Positions 1 through 5,243 of a DNA stretch of 7,385 nt are shown piece after piece (the stretch's first letter is position 1; every line of letters starts with the position of its first letter). The notes under the pieces were generated by a model. It worked only from the letters and a program-made list of their open reading frames with translations. It did not search any database and was not told where the DNA came from. Position numbers and translations under genes: made by a program. The DNA comes from UBA1146 sp050256555 (GTDB lineage Bacteria > Planctomycetota > UBA8108 > UBA1146): positions 1 through 7,385 of the forward strand of contig JBBWWC010000015.1 of assembly GCA_050256555.1 (NCBI GenBank), read 5' to 3'.

Positions 1-545
1 AAATCACGAGACGCTCCACCGGTAAGATAATGAAAATACGTGTAGGTCCGGGCGGCTACCGCCTGTGCCTCTAGTGCGGCAGCTGGAAACGTACTCGCTG
101 ACATCTCTTTCGAGACCACCCCTAGCAGGTAACGTTCGAGCGGTAACTGCTCGATCATCTTCCAGCCGCCCTCATAGGGAGTCCCCGGAATCCACACGAC
201 CCAACCTTCGTGGATCCGCGCCCCGATCTCCATGGCACCTGCAGTCGCTCGAATCGCGACCGATTCGTCAAACACTCGCTCACCGATCTGGAGCCCGTCC
301 CCACGCGAGGAAAAGCTCACCGGTGAAGGCACCGTGGTGCGCCCATCGCGCCACGCCAAGGTCAGCGAACCTGTCGCACAAGAGATCTCTCCCTCAAAAC
401 GTCCCTCGGAGAGCAACACCTTGATCAACGGTTCCTTGGTACCCACCGATGGTCGTTTCAAAACGGAGCGAACCACAGCAGACTCTCCCGAATGAGAGAA
501 CACCATCAACATGATCAGAACTAGCGGAAGAATGCGCAAACTCAC
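1..545 (-). CDS. SpoIID/LytB-domain peptidoglycan protein, 3' end cut by window edge
   Basis: The frame is open from a GTG at 545-543 to the left edge, giving 181 visible residues; the C-terminus lies outside. Residues 1-23 (MSLRILPLVLIMLMVFSHSG onward) look like a signal peptide, so the product is probably exported. Residues 39-48 (PLIKVLLSEG) resemble the first strand of SpoIID proteins. Residues 134-171 match the SpoIID core: LPLERYLLGVVSKEM, then LEAQAVAARTY. E147 in SKEM aligns with the glutamate known to be catalytic in SpoIID lytic transglycosylases, which cleave denuded glycan strands. The GTG overlaps the ruvB TGA by two bases (GTGA), which suggests translational coupling and supports this start; a weak GAAGG lies about 6 bases upstream. 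In many bacteria ruvB is followed by a spoIID-like gene, then queA and tgt, so queA may lie further left (inference). Domain identity is firm. Sporulation is not implied, because LytB-type relatives act in ordinary wall turnover. Confidence 0.85.
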   Translation of the reverse strand, partial: MSLRILPLVLIMLMVFSHSGESAVVRSVLKRPSVGTKEPLIKVLLSEGRFEGEISCATGSLTLAWRDGRTTVPSPVSFSSRGDGLQIGERVFDESVAIRATAGAMEIGARIHEGWVVWIPGTPYEGGWKMIEQLPLERYLLGVVSKEMSASTFPAAALEAQAVAARTYTYFHYLTGGASRD

Positions 546-1621
546 GATGTGCCTTCGAGATCGAGGGAGCCTTGTTCGCCAGGGCCGTGAACATCACCGG
601 ACTCTTCACGAGCCTGCGGTCCGAGAATCCTCCCCCTGGAAGTTTTCTCCAGAAAACCTCTGCGAATCAGATGAGGCTCGTGGACCTCTTCGATGGTCCG
701 TTCCTCCTCGCCAACACTCACTGCAATGGTCTTGATACCAATCGGCTGTCCACCAGCACGTGCCACCGTAGCCAGGATTTTTCGATCGAGCGAATCCAGA
801 CCATCGGAATCGATTCCCAGACGATCCAGCGCAGCGATTGCTGCAACCGCATCGATCTGCGAATCACCATCCATCTGAACAAAATCTCGAACCCGGCGCA
901 GATAACGGTTTGCGATCCGCGGAGTGCCACGACAACGTTGCGCCAGAGCGTGTGCGCCATCATGTTTCAAATCTAACTGGAAAATTCGTGCGCTACGGAG
1001 CAACACCTCGACAATCTCTTCATCCTGATAGGGTTCTAGTTTTTCCTGGATTCCAAAACGCGCTCGAAATGGCCCCGTCAGGTTTCCTTCGCGAGTGGTC
1101 GCTGCCACGAGAGTAAATCGCGGCAAATGGATTCTCATCGATCGGGCATTCGGTCCCGAGTCGATCATGATATCGATCTGGAAATCTTCCATCGCCGTAT
1201 AGAGATATTCCTCGACCACACGGCTAATCCGATGGACCTCATCGATGAAGAGCACATCCCCTTCCTCGAGTTCGGTCAGGAGACCGACCAGGTCCTTCGC
1301 CTTATCGAGAACAGGCCCGCTGGTAGAGCGAAACCCCACGCCCATCTCGCCGGCGACCAATCCGGCGAGAGTGGTCTTCCCCAGACCGGGCATTCCCGAA
1401 AAAAGTACATGATCTAAAGCCTCGCCACGTTCCCGGGCAGCACCGAGAAACACCCGTAAATTATCTACTACTGCCGATTGACCGATGAACTCGGTCAAAT
1501 GCTGGGGACGGATCCGCTCTTCGATGAGAGAATCGTCATCTCCATTGGCCCTCGGATCAGTACTTCGAGAGTCAGTGTTTCGAGGAGCGGTGCTAGACTG
1601 TTCCTGATCGCTACGAGACAT
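542..1621 (-). CDS. ruvB: Holliday junction branch-migration ATPase RuvB
   Basis: This 359-residue AAA+ motor forms hexameric rings that, with RuvA, drive branch migration of Holliday junctions in recombinational repair. The N-terminal ~30 residues are polar and variable. The conserved part begins at IRPQHLTEFIGQ (37-48). Walker A is GMPGLGKTT (76-84, K82), Walker B is LFIDEVHRI (D127, E128), and sensor 1 is AATTREG (173-179). The arginine finger should be R188 in PFRARFG, and sensor 2 is GTPRIANR (R235). The C-terminal winged helix carries IEEVHEPHLIRRGFL and RGRILG. Length is slightly above the usual 330-350 because of both tails. The start ATG has AGAGAGG about 10 bases upstream. ruvA and ruvC are not adjacent: upstream lies a divergent transporter gene, and downstream the SpoIID-like gene overlaps the stop. 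The Walker A second residue is Met where Pro is usual (GPPGLGKT). Identification is secure. Confidence 0.97.
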   Translation of the reverse strand: MSRSDQEQSSTAPRNTDSRSTDPRANGDDDSLIEERIRPQHLTEFIGQSAVVDNLRVFLGAARERGEALDHVLFSGMPGLGKTTLAGLVAGEMGVGFRSTSGPVLDKAKDLVGLLTELEEGDVLFIDEVHRISRVVEEYLYTAMEDFQIDIMIDSGPNARSMRIHLPRFTLVAATTREGNLTGPFRARFGIQEKLEPYQDEEIVEVLLRSARIFQLDLKHDGAHALAQRCRGTPRIANRYLRRVRDFVQMDGDSQIDAVAAIAALDRLGIDSDGLDSLDRKILATVARAGGQPIGIKTIAVSVGEEERTIEEVHEPHLIRRGFLEKTSRGRILGPQAREESGDVHGPGEQGSLDLEGTS

Positions 1622-1832
1622 GTTGTGGCAGCCTCTCTGGCTGTTGGCGTGATACTGGCAGGATAATGGTGAGAGGCGATCTGAACCAGTCCCCCTCCCA
1701 CCAGACAGACCATCCTGGAGAGTCCGGGTTGACCCAGGGCCACTCCATGAGGAGGATCTGCGCGGCTTCCCGTTTCTTTTGTGGAATCGGGAAAGAACTT
1801 GAGCAAGGACTTACAGCGGGGAAAGGAGCCCG
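1622..1832. promoter_or_regulatory. Divergent intergenic region between ruvB and the MFS gene
   Basis: This 211-base gap separates divergent starts, so promoters for both ruvB and the transporter should lie here. I see no strong sigma70 pair. TTGACC at 1729-1734 is a fair -35 for the plus strand but has only a poor -10 (GAGGAT) at 17-base spacing. A plus-strand ribosome binding site AAAGGAG lies at 1822-1828, four bases before the transporter ATG. A 6-bp inverted repeat (TTCCCG 1767-1772, CGGGAA 1788-1793) could form a leader hairpin but is weak. No RNA gene was recognised. Short frames crossing the gap lack convincing ribosome binding sites. Confidence 0.5.
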
Positions 1833-3137
1833 ATGACAGAACCTCAATCCGGTTCCGCTCGACCAAATCTAGGCCCCGTGCTACTGACGCTCTTCATCGA
1901 TCTGGTCGGTTTCTCGATCATCTTCCCACTGTTCCCCGCAATTCTTGACTCTTACAGGAATGATCCGTGGATGGAAGGATTGCTCGATGCACTCCGCTCT
2001 CTCTCGCCGGAGATCGATGATGCCCGGCTGGTCACTCTCTTTGGTGGCGTTCTCGGGTCTCTCTATTCCGTCCTTCAGTTTCTGCTGAGTCCCTTCTGGG
2101 GCAGTCTTTCCGACCGCATCGGAAGACGAAGAGTTCTCCTGATCACGGTCACGGGAAATCTCCTTGCGGCACTGCTCTGGGCCTTCAGTGGTACTTTCGC
2201 CCTGCTGGTTTTCTCGCGAGTTCTGGCCGGAATCGCCGGCGGAAATATCTCTGCTGCCACCGCAGCAGTCGCGGATCTCACTCCTGGGCCGGAACGAGCC
2301 CGCGGCATGGGATTGGTCGGAGCTTCCTTCGGACTGGGATTCGTCATCGGTCCGGCTATCGGGGGTGCTCTCAGCCTCATCGACCTGTCTTCCGCCGCCG
2401 AAAATCCAGCGACCCAGCAACTGCTGCGCACCAATCCTTTCACCGCTGCAGCCCTCGGAGTTTGCCTGCTCAACGCCATCAATTTGTTGTGGATCTGGAA
2501 AAAGTTGCCGGAGACTAGACCCGAAGGACTGCCCCCCCGACCGTTACGTTTTCAGCTTTCGCTCGGGCTCCACTGGAACCGGTCAGTCTCGCAGGCGCTG
2601 CTTGCCAATCTGTTCTATCTCGTCAGTTTCAGCAGCATGGAATTCACTCTCGCATTCCTGGTTCGTCAACGTTTTCAGTGGGACAGTAGCCAGATCGCCA
2701 TCATGTTCGTCGTCATCGGTTTGATACTGGCGCTCATCCAGGGAGCGGGATCCCGTCGTTTCGCCAAACAGTTCGGAGAACACGGTACTGCTCTGGCCGG
2801 ACTGATCCTGGTCGCCATCGGATTGCTCGGCATTGCTGAGGCGATGGAAACGTGGCTGTTATGGCTCTCACTGGTTCCGCTGACGGTCGGATCAGGAATG
2901 GTGATGCCGATGCTTTCCACCATCGTCAGCTCATCGGTCGGGCCGGACCAGCAGGGGGAAGCTCTGGGCGTATTCAGATCTCTCGGGAGCCTGGCCAGAG
3001 CCATCGGGCCATTTCTGGGAGCCATCCTCTACTGGAAATTCGGCCCAGCAGCCCCTTACTGGGCAGCAACGGTCCTCCTGGTGGTCCCTGCCGCTCTCCT
3101 GGCAGCTGGCCTTGCCAGCAAGAGGCGAATTCCATAG
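1833..3137 (+). CDS. MFS transporter, TetA/DHA1 drug-efflux type
   Basis: This 434-residue inner-membrane protein has about 12 hydrophobic segments, typical for the major facilitator superfamily, and probably exports a small molecule by proton antiport. TM1 carries LFIDLVGFSIIFPLFP (20-35), like the D-x-x-G-F-x-x-x-x-P start of TetA-type proteins. The TM2-3 loop has motif A, GSLSDRIGRRR (90-100). TM4 has RVLAGIAGG (129-137, motif B-like), and TM5 has the antiporter motif C, GASFGLGFVIGPAIGG (163-178). The central loop begins KKLPETRPEG near 223-232. The second-half counterpart of motif A is degenerate (GAGSRRFAKQFG). An unusually polar stretch between TM1 and TM2 (residues 40-66) is probably periplasmic. 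AAAGGAG precedes the ATG by four bases. The LysM gene follows after 43 bases, so the two may share a transcript. Family is sure. Substrate is unknown, and similarity to TetA does not show tetracycline resistance. Confidence 0.9.
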   Translation: MTEPQSGSARPNLGPVLLTLFIDLVGFSIIFPLFPAILDSYRNDPWMEGLLDALRSLSPEIDDARLVTLFGGVLGSLYSVLQFLLSPFWGSLSDRIGRRRVLLITVTGNLLAALLWAFSGTFALLVFSRVLAGIAGGNISAATAAVADLTPGPERARGMGLVGASFGLGFVIGPAIGGALSLIDLSSAAENPATQQLLRTNPFTAAALGVCLLNAINLLWIWKKLPETRPEGLPPRPLRFQLSLGLHWNRSVSQALLANLFYLVSFSSMEFTLAFLVRQRFQWDSSQIAIMFVVIGLILALIQGAGSRRFAKQFGEHGTALAGLILVAIGLLGIAEAMETWLLWLSLVPLTVGSGMVMPMLSTIVSSSVGPDQQGEALGVFRSLGSLARAIGPFLGAILYWKFGPAAPYWAATVLLVVPAALLAAGLASKRRIP

Positions 3138-3180
3138 CATCCCCGTTACGCCGCGCGACCCTTGCCGAGAGAGGCGAGAC

Positions 3181-4032
3181 GTGCACAAAAAAAATCAGGT
3201 TTCCTCTTCCACTTCTCGTGGTCGCTCACTTCGTGTGAGCCCTGACGTTCGTTGCGTAAATTATTTACGCTTCGACAACTTCCAGCTTCTTCTACCGATA
3301 CTTTGCATCGGCCTCCTTTTCATCGTTGCAGGTTGTAGTTCGGCACCCGAGCAACGCAGTAGTTCGGCGCTCACCATCGATGAAGCGGTCGGCCCTGCGG
3401 ACCTTGCCGCCATGGCCACTGGAAGCTGGCAAGTCAGAGATGAAGATCAACGTGGCATGGCACTTCTGGGCGGCTTGCTCGCTTACGACATGACCACCAC
3501 TGAAAAAATCGAAGGACGTCCCATCTCGGAAGAACGGATCAGCGCCGGACCACTATGGATCGCCGGCACCACTGAAAGCCGCCCTCTCCAACCGGAAGGC
3601 GAAGAGAGTTATGGAAACTGGTTCTTCCCATTCTGGAGATATCACGTCGAAAACGGTGAAAAAACCCTATACCCCTTGATGGTGATTCCGATCCCCATGG
3701 GAAAAACAACTACTTCAGAATTCACCGAGTACGACAACCTCGATGCGCCCTGGGAAGAAGACACGCCCATCGCACCTGATACTCCCGCTAGCTATGGCGA
3801 AATCGCCGATCTCGACACTGCTACCGACCTCAGTACTGTCGCACTAAACTCCGGAGTCATCGATTCGGCCGGAAGCACCTATCGACTGCGTCAGGGGGAT
3901 ACCCTCTGGTCACTGGCCGTTCGCTTCTACGGTGATGGAAAAAGATATCACGACATACTGGCGGCAAACTCCACGACCATCCCCAACATGAATGCAATGC
4001 CGATCGGGGCCACCATCGTCTTACCGCGCTAG
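3181..4032 (+). CDS. Lipoprotein with C-terminal LysM domain
   Basis: I place the start at GTG 3181 (283 residues) because AGAGAGG at 3168-3174 sits six bases upstream. An in-frame ATG at 3112 lies inside the transporter gene and lacks such a site; GTG 3235 is a weaker alternative. A basic n-region precedes a hydrophobic stretch (LLLPILCIGLLFIVAGC) with a VAGC lipobox, so C52 should be lipidated and the protein membrane-anchored facing the periplasm. Residues 53-230 match no family I know; the middle holds a W/F-rich stretch (GNWFFPFWRYHVENGEKTLY, 145-164), then acidic, Pro/Thr-rich sequence that looks like a linker. Residues 233-282 are a clear LysM: TYRLRQGDTLWSLAVRFYGD and a VLP-type ending, which binds GlcNAc-containing glycans such as peptidoglycan. 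The gene follows the MFS gene by 43 bases. LysM and lipoprotein calls are strong; the specific role is unknown. Confidence 0.85.
   Translation: MHKKNQVSSSTSRGRSLRVSPDVRCVNYLRFDNFQLLLPILCIGLLFIVAGCSSAPEQRSSSALTIDEAVGPADLAAMATGSWQVRDEDQRGMALLGGLLAYDMTTTEKIEGRPISEERISAGPLWIAGTTESRPLQPEGEESYGNWFFPFWRYHVENGEKTLYPLMVIPIPMGKTTTSEFTEYDNLDAPWEEDTPIAPDTPASYGEIADLDTATDLSTVALNSGVIDSAGSTYRLRQGDTLWSLAVRFYGDGKRYHDILAANSTTIPNMNAMPIGATIVLPR
3254..3270. repeat. Perfect 17-base palindrome inside the LysM gene
   Basis: GCGTAAAT and ATTTACGC flank a single central T, giving eight-base perfect arms. The element is AT-rich against its surroundings and lies in codons just before the hydrophobic signal segment of the LysM lipoprotein. 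It has the size and symmetry of a dimeric repressor operator but matches no operator consensus I can name. It could equally be a chance result of coding sequence or form a small RNA hairpin near the translation start. Confidence 0.4.
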
Positions 4033-4036
4033 ACAC

Positions 4037-4074
4037 TCCTGCGGGGGCAGCTAAATCAGGCTGCCCCCGCAGGA
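4037..4074. terminator. Strong 38-nt hairpin at convergent junction, overlapping the end of arsS
   Basis: TCCTGCGGGGGCAG (4037-4050) pairs without mismatch with CTGCCCCCGCAGGA (4061-4074). A further C-G pair (4051 with 4060) closes an eight-base loop. The hairpin begins five bases after the LysM stop codon, and its right arm encodes the last residues of arsS, whose stop codon lies in the loop. Position between convergent genes suggests a bidirectional terminator. Neither side has a T-run, however, so it is not a canonical intrinsic terminator. A roadblock, mRNA 3'-end stabiliser or recoding relic are alternatives. Confidence 0.6.
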
Positions 4075-5058
4075 AGAGCCCGCCCCTGCAGTACACCCGA
4101 AACAATGCTCAGCGGTCGCTACCTGTCGTCCCTGTAGGTCAGATTCTGACAGAGTCGATACTCGCAATCTTTCTGTCCCGCTCAACTCCATCCCCAGCAT
4201 CTGATTGAAATCGCAGTCATGAAGACGACCATCGTACGAAACCGATAAAGTCTCTCGACACATCAAGCCAGGTAACGTGGCCCGGTTAAAGGCCGACTCG
4301 AGTAGTTCCTGGTAGGCACTGACTTGATCGATTCGACGTAAATACGAACGAAACCGGGCAATTGGCATGTTCGTGATGGTCAGCAAGTGATCAAAGACAA
4401 TCCCGTATTCACGATGAAGTTGTTGGCGATAGGAATTTTCGAGTGGCTTCACCGGTGGAGGTAAGTGAGGGCCGATCGGATTGTAGACCAGATCCAACCG
4501 CAGCATTGATGATCCCTGGTCGACTCCATAACCGAGAGCATTCAATTGCTGAAGTGCTTCAATACTGCGACGAAAAACTCCACGGCCACGCTGCTGATCC
4601 ACATTATCCGGTTCATAACACGGCAAACTCGCAACAATCCTGACCTTCTGGTCTGCCAAAAATCCCGGCAACGCTTTAAATCCTGGCTCGACAAGTATCG
4701 TCAAGTTGCAACGATCGATCACTTCAAGATCTCGCTGACGAGCCGCCAGCACCAGATCCGCAAACGATGGGCACATTTCCGGTGCGCCCCCGGTCACATC
4801 GAGGGTCGTCAACGCAGGCAAACGATCGAGCAATGAAATACATTCGCTGGCCACTTCTTTCGACATCACCTCTCGCCGATGCGGACCGGCATCGACATGA
4901 CAGTGCTGGCAAGTCTGATTACACAATCGCCCGACGTTCACTTGCAACACTCGAGTCGAACCCCGTTGCAATTGACTGCCTAACCGAGTCAGAAAAGTTT
5001 GCCGACCCAACAAGACCCCCTCACCTTTCAGAATAGAAAATACTGCCGTTCGTTGCAC
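4051..5058 (-). CDS. arsS: ArsS-type radical SAM enzyme (arsenosugar biosynthesis family)
   Basis: This 335-residue protein has the radical SAM iron-sulfur motif CNQTCQHC (C46, C50, C53) followed by HVDAGPHRREVM. Other family-like segments are DVTGGAPEM (87-95), EVIDRCNLTIL (112-122), ASLPCYEPDN (143-152), QRGRGVFRRSIEAL (156-169), DLVYNPIGPHLPPP (189-202), TITNMPIARF (227-236) and DGRLHDCDFNQML (276-288). The tail CFGCTAGAGSSCGGS (319-333) is characteristic of the ArsS family, which joins a SAM-derived 5'-deoxyadenosyl group to methylated arsenic to make arsenosugar precursors. Some relatives are selenoproteins; here all tail positions are ordinary Cys (TGC at C330). No arsM or ars genes lie nearby, so the arsenic role is from family knowledge only. 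The start is uncertain: GTG 5058 has GAGGAG 11 bases upstream, while TTG 5013 has a better spaced GGTGAG and would remove 15 residues. Confidence 0.85.
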   Translation of the reverse strand: MQRTAVFSILKGEGVLLGRQTFLTRLGSQLQRGSTRVLQVNVGRLCNQTCQHCHVDAGPHRREVMSKEVASECISLLDRLPALTTLDVTGGAPEMCPSFADLVLAARQRDLEVIDRCNLTILVEPGFKALPGFLADQKVRIVASLPCYEPDNVDQQRGRGVFRRSIEALQQLNALGYGVDQGSSMLRLDLVYNPIGPHLPPPVKPLENSYRQQLHREYGIVFDHLLTITNMPIARFRSYLRRIDQVSAYQELLESAFNRATLPGLMCRETLSVSYDGRLHDCDFNQMLGMELSGTERLRVSTLSESDLQGRQVATAEHCFGCTAGAGSSCGGSLI

Positions 5059-5127
5059 GATTCGAGGCTCTCCTCACTGGATCGTGCCGAAATGACAACA
5101 CGACAAATCATTAACATGAAGACCCGC

Positions 5128-5155
5128 TTGTAAACATTCGATCGAGCATTAGAAT
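5128..5155 (+). promoter_or_regulatory. Sigma70-like promoter for the dockerin protein gene
   Basis: TTGTAA (5128-5133) and TAGAAT (5150-5155) are separated by 16 bases. The -10 matches TATAAT at five of six positions and the -35 matches TTGACA at four of six. The block is AT-rich against its surroundings. Transcription would begin near 5162, leaving an ~80-base leader. The whole 5059-5243 gap separates divergent genes, so the arsS promoter should also lie here, but I see no clear pair for it. Confidence 0.45.
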
Positions 5156-5161
5156 ATAAGT

Positions 5162-5185
5162 GGGTACGGTTTCTTTCCGTACACC
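5162..5185 (+). promoter_or_regulatory. Leader hairpin at predicted mRNA 5' end
   Basis: GTACGG (5164-5169) pairs perfectly with CCGTAC (5177-5182) around a pyrimidine loop TTTCTTT. GG at 5162-5163 can extend the stem by pairing with CC at 5184-5185, leaving A5183 bulged. If the promoter just upstream is correct, this stem-loop forms at the very start of the transcript, a position known in other mRNAs to slow 5'-end decay. No T-run follows, so it is not an attenuator of the usual kind. Confidence 0.4.
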
Positions 5186-5243
5186 CCAATAGCTCCCATG
5201 GGTTTACAGCGCCCAAGGAGTTCAGCCCGAGGAAGGAACAACA

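Noticed and set aside
65..424. Plus-strand open frame of 119 codons
   Set aside because: It is antisense to the SpoIID-like gene, has basic, Ser/Pro/Arg-rich shadow composition and no recognisable motif or ribosome binding site.
1622..1832. Small structured RNA between ruvB and the transporter
   Set aside because: Only short, weak inverted repeats are present, and the motifs of SRP RNA, 6S, tmRNA or common riboswitches were not seen.
1611..1847. Minus-strand frame of 78 codons whose end overlaps the ruvB start, including a Trp-rich 45-residue version from ATG 1748
   Set aside because: It begins inside the transporter gene on the opposite strand, has no ribosome binding site at either start and resembles no family. 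The Trp-richness appears to be a chance reading of the C-rich plus strand.
1881..2482. Long minus-strand frames opposite the transporter
   Set aside because: They are mirror readings of a clear 12-segment membrane protein and contain no domain signal.
1833..3137. Tetracycline resistance determinant
   Set aside because: MFS motifs resemble TetA, but these are shared by many DHA1 exporters. There is no adjacent TetR-type regulator or mobile context.
3112..3180. ATG 3112 as the LysM lipoprotein start
   Set aside because: It lies inside the transporter gene, gives an implausibly long polar leader and has no ribosome binding site, whereas GTG 3181 has a well-spaced AGAGAGG.
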